Shown here piece after piece: positions 33,950 through 42,197 of a stretch of 64,000 bases of DNA. The stretch comes from Catelliglobosispora koreensis DSM 44566 (GTDB taxonomy: Bacteria > Actinomycetota > Actinomycetes > Mycobacteriales > Micromonosporaceae). The DNA lies in NCBI RefSeq assembly GCF_000379685.1, contig NZ_KB903255.1, positions 61,586-125,585 of the forward strand. The letters are read 5' to 3'. A program made the translations under genes and the position numbers. Position 1 is the first letter of the stretch; every line of letters begins with the position of its first letter. The notes below the pieces were generated by a model, which did not search any database, was not told where the DNA came from, and saw only the letters and a program-made list of their open reading frames with translations.

Positions 33950-34783
33950 TCAGTGCGCGGCCGTCGCCAGGGAGCTGACCAAGGCGTTGCCTGGGAAGCC
34001 GTCTTCGGGATAGATAGGCAAGCCGAGTGCGGCCAGAACCGTTGGGGCGACATCAACGTGGGATGCCTGCTGCCCACCGGCGACGCCGGGTCCCGCGGCC
34101 GCGATCCAGGCCGTGCGCTCCCACTTGCTGCGGCCACCGTGTCCACCACCGTCGAGGTGGCCGTGGTCGGTCACGACGAGATAGGTCCACTCTTCTTGTT
34201 CATAGGCGGGGCGCGAGGCGATGGCATCCATAACCCGGCCGATCTGACGGTCAGCCGCTTCTATCGCGCTGACGTAGCTCGACTCGGTGTCCACGTGGTG
34301 CGCGACATGATCCGGATTGCCCAGGTACACAAACGATGCCGCGATGTCGTAAGTGGACAGCACACGGGCGGCGTCGTTAGCGAGAGCCTCATCGACCGCG
34401 CCGTAATCGAGATCGTCACCGTTGATGAAGGTGGCGTAGCTCGGGCACCGGAAAATGGGGCCGCCCCATTCCGTTGCCACCAAAGGACTCCACGAGGTCG
34501 CGAGATAGGTCAGCAACTTCCTCTGCCGCACCCGCGTCAGGAAATCCGCGAAGGAACTCAAACGGTTGTTCGGGAAGTTGTTGTTGAACACACCATGCCG
34601 GCTTGGCCACTGTCCAGTCGCGACAGTCGCCCACGTCGGCCCGGACATCGTTGGCGCGTCAGTGCTCAGCTCGAATTCGCTGAACAATCCGGCCGCCTCG
34701 ATCGTGTCAATGCGGGGCGTGTGCGCCGCGCGCAGCGTATCCGTGCGCACACCGTCGACGCCGAAAACCACGATGTGTTTCAA
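33950..34783 (-). CDS. Alkaline phosphatase superfamily phosphodiesterase-like protein
   Basis: A 277-residue member of the nucleotide pyrophosphatase/phosphodiesterase branch of the alkaline phosphatase superfamily. The first metal Asp is in VFGVDGVRTD, the likely nucleophile region is PTMSGPTWATVATG, and metal ligands appear as GNPDHVAHHVD and VVTDHGHLDGGGHGG. It lacks the Cys/Ser-x-Pro-x-Arg sulfatase signature, so it should not be called a sulfatase. No signal peptide. It might hydrolyse a phosphodiester or phosphate on an imported sugar. The second gene of the LacI-linked operon. Confidence 0.85.
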   Translation of the reverse strand: MKHIVVFGVDGVRTDTLRAAHTPRIDTIEAAGLFSEFELSTDAPTMSGPTWATVATGQWPSRHGVFNNNFPNNRLSSFADFLTRVRQRKLLTYLATSWSPLVATEWGGPIFRCPSYATFINGDDLDYGAVDEALANDAARVLSTYDIAASFVYLGNPDHVAHHVDTESSYVSAIEAADRQIGRVMDAIASRPAYEQEEWTYLVVTDHGHLDGGGHGGRSKWERTAWIAAAGPGVAGGQQASHVDVAPTVLAALGLPIYPEDGFPGNALVSSLATAAH

Positions 34784-34792
34784 GTCTTCTCC

Positions 34793-35821
34793 TTAAGCGA
34801 TGCGGTGAAGGTCAGCCTGTGCCACGAGACCGCGCAACGGAAGCCCGGCGGCGTAGCGTTCCAGCTCGGCGGCGGCGAAGGCGCCGAGCAGGCGAAGTTC
34901 GCGGCCACGCGAGCCGGCCAGGTGCGGGGTGACGATGACGTTGGGCAGGCCCAGCAACGGGTGGCCGGCCGGCAGCGGTTCGGGTTCGGTCACGTCGAGG
35001 ACGGCATCGAGGCGCCCGGTCGCGCAATGTCTGGCTAGTGCGGCCGTGTCCACGAGTGAGCCGCGGGCGGTGTTGACGAGCAGCGTGCCGTCGCGCATGA
35101 GGGCCAGCCGCTCCTCGTTGACCATGTGGCGGGTCTCGGGCAGCTCGGGCGCGTGCACACTGACAGCGTGCGAACTCGCGCACAGAATGTCCAGATCGCA
35201 AGGCTCGGCGCCCAGCGCCGTGATCTCAGCGGCGCTGACATACGGGTCGTGCACGAGCACCCTGACGTCGTAGGCCTGCAACATCCGGATAACGATCCGC
35301 CCGATGCGTGAGGCGCCAATGACGCCGACCGTCGTGCCGGTCAGCCCGACTGGGTCGCCGAGTTCGTGGGCGTGCTTGGGCTGCCCCGCCGCGTACTCGT
35401 TGGCGTAGCGGAACGCCCGCTTGAGGCCTAGCACCAGCATCGCCACGGTGTATTCAGCGACCGGCTGGGCGTTGGCGTCAGCGGCCGACGAAACGAGGAT
35501 GCCGCGCTCGAAGACCGCGGGGGTGATGTGGTGCTTGACGGTCCCTGCGGCGTGAATGACCGCTTTGAGTCGCGGAGCGTTCAGGAGAACGGTTTCACTA
35601 AGCCGTGGGCAACCCCAGCCGGTGAGCAGAATTTCCGTGTGCGCCAGCACTTCCCGCGCTTGCTCGCTGTCGAACTCCGTTAGCAGCACAGGTGCCACTT
35701 CAGCTACATTGTTGATCCGCTTGTGCACCTCTTCCGGGAACAAATCCGGGAAGAGCCGGCCGACGGAAAGCGCGAACGCGGCGCTAGGCCGGCTGGCTGA
35801 CGTTGGTGCAGGCGGGACCAC
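34793..35821 (-). CDS. D-isomer-specific 2-hydroxyacid dehydrogenase family protein
   Basis: A 342-residue NAD(P)-dependent dehydrogenase. The cofactor loop is VGVIGASRIGRIVIRML near residues 162-178 and the catalytic region includes NTARGSLVD and the C-terminal TPHLAGS, with His in the expected place. It reversibly reduces a 2-keto acid. It is the first gene of the operon ending in DUF2264. In this setting it could act on a keto-acid derived from a uronic acid. GTG 35821 is preceded by AAAGGA. Confidence 0.85.
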   Translation of the reverse strand: MVPPAPTSASRPSAAFALSVGRLFPDLFPEEVHKRINNVAEVAPVLLTEFDSEQAREVLAHTEILLTGWGCPRLSETVLLNAPRLKAVIHAAGTVKHHITPAVFERGILVSSAADANAQPVAEYTVAMLVLGLKRAFRYANEYAAGQPKHAHELGDPVGLTGTTVGVIGASRIGRIVIRMLQAYDVRVLVHDPYVSAAEITALGAEPCDLDILCASSHAVSVHAPELPETRHMVNEERLALMRDGTLLVNTARGSLVDTAALARHCATGRLDAVLDVTEPEPLPAGHPLLGLPNVIVTPHLAGSRGRELRLLGAFAAAELERYAAGLPLRGLVAQADLHRIA

Positions 35822-35847
35822 TGTGGTCGTCCTTTCGGCGGGCGATC

Positions 35848-35863
35848 TAGTAAACGGTTGCTA
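35848..35863. promoter_or_regulatory. LacI-type operator, dehydrogenase operon
   Basis: The minus-strand sequence TAGCAACCGTTTACTA matches three other sites in the window (35993, 44600, 47087). It lies 27 bp upstream of the dehydrogenase start, where a repressor would block transcription. Recognition by the LacI-family protein encoded at 46.0-47.1 kb is inferred. Confidence 0.7.
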
Positions 35864-35961
35864 TGACCGAGCACCTTATGGCCAAGGGCAGCAAAAAGGC
35901 AACAGCTAGATGAATCCCCAGTTCAGAGCTTCGAGAGGGTTGCAGTTGGGTCGCGACGGTA

Positions 35962-35993
35962 ACGAACTGTTAACGACGGGCTTGACGAACTGT
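35962..35993 (+). repeat. Direct repeat ACGAACTGT upstream of importer promoter
   Basis: ACGAACTGT occurs at 35962-35970 and again at 35985-35993, 23 bp apart (about two helical turns). The second copy overlaps the -35 region. This could be a second regulator site, for example an activator. Confidence 0.45.
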
Positions 35994-36010
35994 AGTAACC
36001 GTTTTATGTT
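35982..36010 (+). promoter_or_regulatory. Importer promoter with LacI-type operator in the spacer
   Basis: TTGACG (35982-35987), a 17-nt spacer and TATGTT (36005-36010) form a strong promoter. The operator TAGTAACCGTTTTA (35993-36006) fills the spacer, so a bound repressor would directly exclude polymerase. The leader then carries a GAGGAGG ribosome-binding site before GTG 36045. Confidence 0.8.
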
Positions 36011-36044
36011 GCCCGTCACAAGCTGAAGGAGACGAGGAGGTCCC

Positions 36045-37031
36045 GTGAGCGTGCTGAGCGCACCGCCTGACGCAACAACGCCGGTAAAGAAGCCGGCTGC
36101 CCCGTTGCGTGTTTCCAGGCCGAAGACGGGGTTCTGGGGTCGCGTCCGCCGCGACCGGATCCTGCTTCTGCTCATGGTTCCGGGAGTTCTTTACTTCCTG
36201 GTGTTCCACTACGGCGCGATCGCCGGTCTGACCATCTCGCTGACGGAATACAAACCGTTCCTCGGGCTGGCCGGCAGCAAGTTCGTTGGCTTCGCCAATT
36301 TCGAGCGGCTGTTCAGCAACCCGGACTTCTGGCACGCGTTCTTCAACACGCTCTACATCTCGTTCCTGCAGATCGTGTTCTTCTTCCCGGTGCCACTCGC
36401 GCTGGCGATGCTCCTGCACAGCCTGACGCGCAACACGATCAGGCGCTTTGTGCAAAGTGTGGTCTACCTGCCCCACTTCATTTCGTGGGTCGTCGTGGTC
36501 GCTCTGTTCCAGCAGATGCTCGGTGGGGCCGGGGTGCTCAACGGCCTGCTCGCCGACGGCGGGATGGATCCGGTCAGCATCATCGGCAACCCCGATCTGT
36601 TCCGGCCGCTAGCTGTCTTCCAGGTGATCTGGAAGGAAGCGGGCTGGGGCACCATCATCTTCCTCGCTGCCCTCGCCAACATTGACGAGCAGCAGTACGA
36701 GGCGGCGGCCATGGACGGTGCCACCTGGTGGCGCCGCGTCTGGCACGTCACGCTGCCCGCTCTGCGCCCAGTGATCGTGCTGCTGCTCATCTTGCGCCTC
36801 GGCGAGATCCTGTCCGTCGGGTTCGAGCAGTTCTTCTTGCAGCGCACCGCGGTTGGCCCCGAAGTCGCCGAGGTAGTCGACACCTTCGTCTACTTCTTCG
36901 GTATCGAATCGGGTGACTACGGATTCGGTGTCGCCGCAGGGCTTTTCAAGGGTGTCGTCGGCGTCATCCTCATCTTCGCCGCTAACAAGGTCGCTCACCG
37001 GCTGGGCGAGCAGGGGGTGTACTCGCGATGA
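36045..37031 (+). CDS. LplB-type oligosaccharide ABC transporter permease
   Basis: A 328-residue permease with about six helices, the first at ILLLLMVPGVLYFLVFHYGAI preceded by a basic cytoplasmic start. The EAA loop is YEAAAMDGATWWRRVWHVTLPAL near residues 218-240. The protein resembles the LplB family that imports polymer-derived oligosaccharides such as galacturonans and alginate fragments. GAGGAGG lies five bases before the GTG. Its stop overlaps the next permease start (ATGA). No ATPase gene is present. Confidence 0.92.
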   Translation: MSVLSAPPDATTPVKKPAAPLRVSRPKTGFWGRVRRDRILLLLMVPGVLYFLVFHYGAIAGLTISLTEYKPFLGLAGSKFVGFANFERLFSNPDFWHAFFNTLYISFLQIVFFFPVPLALAMLLHSLTRNTIRRFVQSVVYLPHFISWVVVVALFQQMLGGAGVLNGLLADGGMDPVSIIGNPDLFRPLAVFQVIWKEAGWGTIIFLAALANIDEQQYEAAAMDGATWWRRVWHVTLPALRPVIVLLLILRLGEILSVGFEQFFLQRTAVGPEVAEVVDTFVYFFGIESGDYGFGVAAGLFKGVVGVILIFAANKVAHRLGEQGVYSR

Positions 37032-37918
37032 GCGCCAATGTGCAACATCGTCCCACCTGGATGGGCGAACCGAAGGCCGTCACCAAGCTAGCCAAGGCGA
37101 TCGCGCTGATCGTCACGGTGCTATTGGTTCTCTTCCCGTTCTGGATCGTCGTGGCCACGAGCCTCGCCGACCCTCAGGAAGTGATCGCCAACGGCGGTTA
37201 CGTGATCTGGCCGCAACGCCCGACCCTCGACATCTATAAGTCGCTGATTGACGAAGGCGTCGTCACTAAGGCGATGCTCATCAGCACCGGCGTAACCCTT
37301 GTCGGCACAGCGATTTCGCTGGCGTGCACGGTGTTCCTCGCTTACGCGCTGAGCCGCCCACAGATCGTCGGCGGCAGCCTGATTCTCAAACTGATCCTTT
37401 TCACTTTCCTCTTCCCGGCCGGGATGATCCCCAACTACCTGGTCGTGCAGAACACTCAGCTGACCGACACCTACGCGGCACTCGTACTGCCGTTCCTGGT
37501 GAGCGTGTTCAACCTCGTCGTCATGCGGGGCTTCTTCATGGGAATTCCAGCGGAATTGCTTGAGGCGGCACGGATGGACGGCGCGGGTGAATTCGGTGTG
37601 CTGTGGCGGGTCGTCCTGCCACTGTCCAAATCGGTTGTCGCCGTGGTTGGCCTGTTCTACGGCGTGACCTATTGGAACCGCTGGTTTGAGGCGATCCTCT
37701 ACCTCAACGATTCGCAAATGTGGCCGCTCGGCACCGTGCTGCGCAGCTATGTCAACGCCGGAGCCGGTGGCGATGCCGGAAGCGAGAGCCTCGCCTTCGC
37801 CCCGCAATCGATGCAGATGGCCGTCGTCGTCCTCGCGACTCTGCCGATCGTCTGTGTGTATCCCTTCATTCAGCGCTACTTCGCCAAGGGCGTGCTCCTC
37901 GGCGCTGTTAAGGGCTAA
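37028..37918 (+). CDS. YtcP-type oligosaccharide ABC transporter permease
   Basis: A 296-residue partner permease. The N-terminal helix AIALIVTVLLVLFPFWIVVATSL and the EAA loop LLEAARMDGAGEFGVLWRVVLPL near residues 178-200 are typical. The C-terminus ends FAKGVLLGAVKG, a common ending in the YtcP family. It is translationally coupled to the first permease and is followed 28 bp later by the binding protein gene. Confidence 0.92.
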   Translation: MSANVQHRPTWMGEPKAVTKLAKAIALIVTVLLVLFPFWIVVATSLADPQEVIANGGYVIWPQRPTLDIYKSLIDEGVVTKAMLISTGVTLVGTAISLACTVFLAYALSRPQIVGGSLILKLILFTFLFPAGMIPNYLVVQNTQLTDTYAALVLPFLVSVFNLVVMRGFFMGIPAELLEAARMDGAGEFGVLWRVVLPLSKSVVAVVGLFYGVTYWNRWFEAILYLNDSQMWPLGTVLRSYVNAGAGGDAGSESLAFAPQSMQMAVVVLATLPIVCVYPFIQRYFAKGVLLGAVKG

Positions 37919-37946
37919 ATAACCACCCCCTTGAAAGGAAACTGAG

Positions 37947-39584
37947 ATGGACCGTCGGTCCCTGCTTAAGTTGGTCGGTGCGGGCGCTCTTGCCACGACC
38001 GGCGTTCCGTTACTCTCCGCTTGCGGCACTGGCACTGATAACGCCGGAGTCTCCAATGTGGACAAGGCGCTGACCCCTTGGCCCACCTACGTTCCCTTCG
38101 CTGGCCCGACCCCGGACGGCGCGCCTGACGCGACCGGTGTGCAGGCCCTGTACAAGAAGTACCCCGCCAAGCTCGTTAAGGCTGTCGACGGTAAGCCCGG
38201 CGACGGTTCGAAGATCAAGGCGATGGTCATCACCTACGGCACGCCGCCGAAGGCTGCCGCTGAAAACAAGTTCTGGGACGCGGTGAACAAGGCGCTCGGG
38301 GTCGACATCGAGCTGATCCTGGTGCCCGACGCGGACTTCAAGAAGAAGATGGCCACGATGATGGCCTCCAACGACCTGCCCGACATGATTATGTTCGGCG
38401 GCGGCTACCAGCTCGGCGACGAGCAGCAGTTCATCGCCGCGCAGTGCGAGGACCTGTCGGCCCACCTCGGTGGCGACAACGTCAAGGCTTACCCGGCCCT
38501 GGCGAACATCCCGCCCTACAGCTGGCAGGGCATGGGCCGCATCGGCGGCAAGATCTACGGTGTGCCGATCGAGCGCCCGATGCCAGGCAACCAGCTCATC
38601 GTCAACCGGACCGCGCTGGACGCTGCTGGGGTCCCCAAGACGTGGAGCTCGGCCGACGAGTTCGTCACGTCGATGAAGAAGCTCAACGGCGACAAGAAGT
38701 ACGCGATCGGCGCGTCGGCGCAGAGCCTCACCGGTGGCGCGACGAACTACCACGCGTCCTCCTTCGGTGCTCCCAACACGTGGAAGGCCGACGGCGGCAA
38801 GTTCGTGCACATGTGGGAGACGGCCGAGTTCAAAGCCGGCCTCGAGGTCATGATCAAGATGGCCGCGGCGGGACTGTACTACCCCGACTCGTCGACCGTC
38901 AGCCAGACCGACCTCAAGACGCACTTCTACAACCAGACCGTGGCCACCTTCACCGACGGCTACGGCGCGTGGACGGCCGCTTCCGACGCGGTGGCGGGCA
39001 AGTTCGCCATCGACTTCGCGCTGCCGTACACCAAGGACGCCAAGGTTTGGCAGGGCTCGGGCCGGTTCGGCTACGTCACGCTCAAGAAGGCCCCGGCCGA
39101 GCGCATCAAGATGCTGCTTCGCGTCATGAACTACCTCGCCGCACCGTTCGGCACGCAGGAGTACGAACTCGTCAACTTCGGTGTCGAGGGCACGCACTTC
39201 ACCCGTGGCACCGACGGTGGCATCGTCAAGACAGAACTGGCCAAGACGGAGAACAACACCAACGTTCCGGTCAAGTACATCGCCGCCGCACCAAGCGTTC
39301 TGTACTACCCCGGTGGTGGCGAGACCGCGCAGCGAATCTACGACTGGGAGAAGGCGGCGCTGAAGAACTCGATCGCCGACCCCTCGAACGGTCTGATGTC
39401 CAACACCTGGACGAGCCAGAGTGCGGCGTTCCGCAAGCCAGTCGAGGACGCCATCGCCGCGATCGTCATGGGCCGCCGTCCGCTGTCCGACTGGGACGGT
39501 CTGGTCAAGACCTTCAAGTCCGCCGGTGCCGACAAGGCCGCCGAGGAATACGCGAAGGAAAAGGCCGCGGCCGAGAAGGCCTAA
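37947..39584 (+). CDS. LplA-type extracellular oligosaccharide-binding lipoprotein
   Basis: A 545-residue solute-binding protein, the large size typical of the LplA group that holds long oligosaccharides. The signal MDRRSLLKLVGAGALATTGVPLLSAC has a twin-arginine start and a lipobox with Cys near residue 26. Aromatic-rich segments (NTWKADGGKFVHMWE) fit a sugar-binding cleft. AAGGAAA precedes the ATG. A strong terminator follows. Together with the two permeases it forms the importer of the LacI-linked regulon. Confidence 0.93.
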   Translation: MDRRSLLKLVGAGALATTGVPLLSACGTGTDNAGVSNVDKALTPWPTYVPFAGPTPDGAPDATGVQALYKKYPAKLVKAVDGKPGDGSKIKAMVITYGTPPKAAAENKFWDAVNKALGVDIELILVPDADFKKKMATMMASNDLPDMIMFGGGYQLGDEQQFIAAQCEDLSAHLGGDNVKAYPALANIPPYSWQGMGRIGGKIYGVPIERPMPGNQLIVNRTALDAAGVPKTWSSADEFVTSMKKLNGDKKYAIGASAQSLTGGATNYHASSFGAPNTWKADGGKFVHMWETAEFKAGLEVMIKMAAAGLYYPDSSTVSQTDLKTHFYNQTVATFTDGYGAWTAASDAVAGKFAIDFALPYTKDAKVWQGSGRFGYVTLKKAPAERIKMLLRVMNYLAAPFGTQEYELVNFGVEGTHFTRGTDGGIVKTELAKTENNTNVPVKYIAAAPSVLYYPGGGETAQRIYDWEKAALKNSIADPSNGLMSNTWTSQSAAFRKPVEDAIAAIVMGRRPLSDWDGLVKTFKSAGADKAAEEYAKEKAAAEKA

Positions 39585-39601
39585 CTGTCACACCCCAGAA
39601 A

Positions 39602-39635
39602 GCAAAAGGGCGGGTCCCCCAACCCGCCCTTTTGC
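39602..39635. terminator. Intrinsic terminator after the importer operon
   Basis: GCAAAAGGGCGGGT (39602-39615) pairs with ACCCGCCCTTTTGC (39622-39635) around a 6-nt loop. The A-tract and T-tract at the stem base make it able to work in both directions. Confidence 0.92.
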
Positions 39636-39649
39636 GTTACCGTGCCACC

Positions 39650-40252
39650 GTGAATCCAGAAACCCTCCCCTGCACCGTGCAGGTGCGGCTGGTTCCTCAC
39701 CTCCTCAAGCACTGCCTCGCCCAGCTTCTGATATTCGTCCCGATCGGGCTCAGCATGGCCGTTCTTGGTGCCATGCTTGCCATCGCTGGCCCGGATACGG
39801 TCTATGTCAAGAAATACGGCATCGGAGAGGTGCCCGGCCCTGTCGCCGGCTGGCTGTGCTGCGCGTTAGGCCTGTTCGTCATGATTAGGTTCGCGCTGGG
39901 CACCGTGCGGCAAGTCAATGCCGGGCCGGCCCTTGGTGCGAACAAGGAGGGCGTTTACCTGCGGCCAGCGCTGGACGCCAAGCGTCACCTATTCCTGCGC
40001 TGGGACCAGATCGAAGGCATGCGCTTCGGCAAGCTCCACGGCCCGAACCTGTGCTTTCCTCCCGTCGACAAGAGATTGGAGGAGGCCTTCCTGATTCCAG
40101 GTTCGGGTAGTGGAGTGAAGGTCGCCCAAAAACGGCGATGGAAGAATTTGGGCACGAATCTCTTCGTGCCCATCGGTGGTGCGTCTGAGCCGCCGGAGCA
40201 GATTCTGAACCGGCTCAAGGAATGGCAGGCTGCTACAGCTTCGTCAAGGTGA
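39650..40252 (+). CDS. Two-TM protein with PH-like domain
   Basis: A 200-residue protein of unknown function. Two hydrophobic helices (LLIFVPIGLSMAVLGAMLAI and VAGWLCCALGLFVMIRFALG) precede a soluble part with GVYLRP and LFLRWDQIEGMRFG, which resembles bacterial PH/YdbT-like domains. GTG 39650 is chosen because TACCGT ends 6 nt upstream and a terminator lies just before it; an in-frame extension upstream would run through the binding-protein gene. The 3' end overlaps the convergent beta-helix gene by 20 bp. Confidence 0.75.
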   Translation: MNPETLPCTVQVRLVPHLLKHCLAQLLIFVPIGLSMAVLGAMLAIAGPDTVYVKKYGIGEVPGPVAGWLCCALGLFVMIRFALGTVRQVNAGPALGANKEGVYLRPALDAKRHLFLRWDQIEGMRFGKLHGPNLCFPPVDKRLEEAFLIPGSGSGVKVAQKRRWKNLGTNLFVPIGGASEPPEQILNRLKEWQAATASSR

Positions 40253-42143
40253 TGTCGTCGCAATAGCCATAGCCGGTGCCAACCCTGGCGTAGCAATAGA
40301 TTCTCGCCGTGGTGTTCGTGGAACCGGTAGTGAACGTGACGCTGCCGTAGGTATAAGAAGACGTGGTGAACGCGGGGGCACGGGTTTCGGTGCCTCCGTA
40401 GTTCTTGACGCCGATGACGACCTGAGTGTCCGTGCTGGAGACTTTGCCCCAGCCATCGAGACGATAGGTCGTGTTTGGAGTCACGGTGACGACTTGCTCA
40501 ACCGAGCCCGGGTATGGCCCCACTTTGACGTTGTAGCTTCCCGAATGCGGGCTTGACGTGTCGATCACGCCACGCAGGTATTGCGTCCACGGGCTGATCG
40601 AGCCGGTCTCGAAACCGCCGTTGGCGGCCAGGTTGCAGTTGCCACCGCTGACCTGGTGCGCGCCGATGTCAGGCCGGCAGGTGCCCGATACGCTATTGCC
40701 GAAGTAATCCCGCCCGCCGTTGTTGCTAATGAGCACGCCGTTGAGGGCCGCGGGGCTATTGGCAGGGATCCGGAAATCGGTGCCCACCAACGGGTCGGCC
40801 GTTATCTTGCCGGGGTCGGCGGGCTCGTTCGCCGGGTGGTATCCGTAGAAGACGTTGCTACGCCACGTGAAGTCAGTGGGGAAGTAGTTGCTTCCGCCGT
40901 AGCCACCCGTGCCGGTGTTGTGGAAGATGTTGTTGCTCAACGTCAGGTAGGTGTGGCTGCCGTTTTGCTCGATGACTTTCGTCGTGCCCCCGGCCGGCAT
41001 GATGAACGTGTTGCCGTAAACCTGTGCCGACTGTTCCCCGACGGTGAAGAACAACCGCGAACCGTCGTTCTTGGAAACGTTGTAGCGCACGACAGTCCCG
41101 GTCGAGCTGGACCCGGCACCGCAGCTGCCACAGAACAGAATGAAGCCGCCTTCGTTGTCGTGACTGTAGTTGTACTGGAACGTCGCCCAGCGCACGCCGA
41201 AGTCTGAGTCAAAGGCGTTGCCGTCGTTTTGCCCGGCGGGCCGCCGCACCCGGTAGACCTCGTTGAACTCAACGGTCGTGTAGTCGGTGTTGATGGTCCA
41301 GATGCCCGCGTTGTTGTAGGCCGAGCGCATGTTGATGTGGTGAGCGACATTGCCGGTCACGAGCGCGTGATCGGTGACCCGGATGACGATGCCATCGCCG
41401 CCGATGTCGTGCAGCAGGTTGTTGCGGAAGATGACTCCCGTTGAGGCGAGCCAGTTCTGCGTCGTTCCGCAGCCGTCACCCGTGCCATAGATCGGCCGGC
41501 ACATCTGATCGGACCGTGTCGTCAGGCCTTCGCGGTCCACGTGGTAGATCTCGCTGTTTTCCACGATGACGTCGTGAAAACGGGTCGGCACAGCCGTTCC
41601 GGAGACGCGGAACTGGATGCCGTTGCTGAGCTTGTTCTGCGCGTCGCTGCCTTTGACGTGGTGAACGTACACATTGGACAGCAGATAGTGGGTTCCTGTG
41701 CCGTAGTTATCCAGTTGCACCAGGATGCCGTTGCGTTCAGCCGCGGTCGCGGCGTCGTTGGTCACTTCGAGGTCGCGGATCTCCCACTGCTGCACGTTAT
41801 AAAGGTGCACGGCCGCATAGACCGTGCCGCCACCGGCGATGACCGGCCGCAGCGTTCCGGTGCCGTAGGCCTGAGCCTTGATGGGATTGCCCGCGACGCC
41901 AGAGCCGAGCGGTTTGAACTGCCCGTTGCAGGTGGCTCCCCGCTTGAAGTTGACGGTGTCGCCTTGCTGGAAGGTGCGGCCGTTGACAGTGGCGAGGTTG
42001 TGCCAAGGGCTCGCTTGGGTTCCGGTGCCATTCGTGGCCGCGGAACAGTCGACGTAATAGGCCGTATTAGCGGCGTGGGCTGGCACGGCGATAGCGGCTG
42101 TGGCCACCACCGCCGCGAGAACAAGCCCAAACTTTCGGGACAT
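40233..42143 (-). CDS. Secreted right-handed beta-helix protein with C-terminal CBM-like module
   Basis: About 636 residues with a Sec signal (MSRKFGLVLAAVVATAAIAVPAHA). The central part (about 40-500) shows parallel beta-helix repeats such as NGILVQLDNYGTGTHYLLSN and is of the pectate lyase/chondroitinase-B-like fold class. A jelly-roll carbohydrate-binding module starts at NLAANGGFETGS and runs to the end. GGAGG five bases before ATG 42143 fixes the start. It follows the PL8 gene with only a hairpin between, so the two probably act on the same polymer. A lyase, hydrolase or binding role are all possible. Confidence 0.82.
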   Translation of the reverse strand: MSRKFGLVLAAVVATAAIAVPAHAANTAYYVDCSAATNGTGTQASPWHNLATVNGRTFQQGDTVNFKRGATCNGQFKPLGSGVAGNPIKAQAYGTGTLRPVIAGGGTVYAAVHLYNVQQWEIRDLEVTNDAATAAERNGILVQLDNYGTGTHYLLSNVYVHHVKGSDAQNKLSNGIQFRVSGTAVPTRFHDVIVENSEIYHVDREGLTTRSDQMCRPIYGTGDGCGTTQNWLASTGVIFRNNLLHDIGGDGIVIRVTDHALVTGNVAHHINMRSAYNNAGIWTINTDYTTVEFNEVYRVRRPAGQNDGNAFDSDFGVRWATFQYNYSHDNEGGFILFCGSCGAGSSSTGTVVRYNVSKNDGSRLFFTVGEQSAQVYGNTFIMPAGGTTKVIEQNGSHTYLTLSNNIFHNTGTGGYGGSNYFPTDFTWRSNVFYGYHPANEPADPGKITADPLVGTDFRIPANSPAALNGVLISNNGGRDYFGNSVSGTCRPDIGAHQVSGGNCNLAANGGFETGSISPWTQYLRGVIDTSSPHSGSYNVKVGPYPGSVEQVVTVTPNTTYRLDGWGKVSSTDTQVVIGVKNYGGTETRAPAFTTSSYTYGSVTFTTGSTNTTARIYCYARVGTGYGYCDDITLTKL

Positions 42144-42160
42144 CTTGCCTCCATGAGGGT

Positions 42161-42193
42161 CCCGCTGTGTGTTTTGGAGGAACACACAGCGGG
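42161..42193 (-). terminator. Strong hairpin between PL8 and beta-helix genes
   Basis: CCCGCTGTGTGTT (42161-42173) pairs perfectly over 13 bp with AACACACAGCGGG (42181-42193), with a 7-nt loop. It starts 4 bp after the PL8 stop and ends 18 bp before the beta-helix start codon. There is no T-tract in the direction of transcription, so a partial terminator or mRNA-stabilising element is likely. Confidence 0.85.
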
Positions 42194-42197
42194 AGTA

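Noticed and set aside
33950-34783. Sulfatase for a sulfated glycosaminoglycan
   Set aside because: It is in the right superfamily and context, but the formylglycine signature (Cys/Ser-x-Pro-x-Arg) is absent; the nucleophile region is of the phosphodiesterase type.
38444-40252. 602-codon open frame that runs through the LplA-type gene into the PH-like gene
   Set aside because: Its first ~380 codons are an out-of-frame, Arg/His-rich shadow of the binding-protein gene. Only the part from GTG 39650 looks like a protein, and a terminator separates the two.
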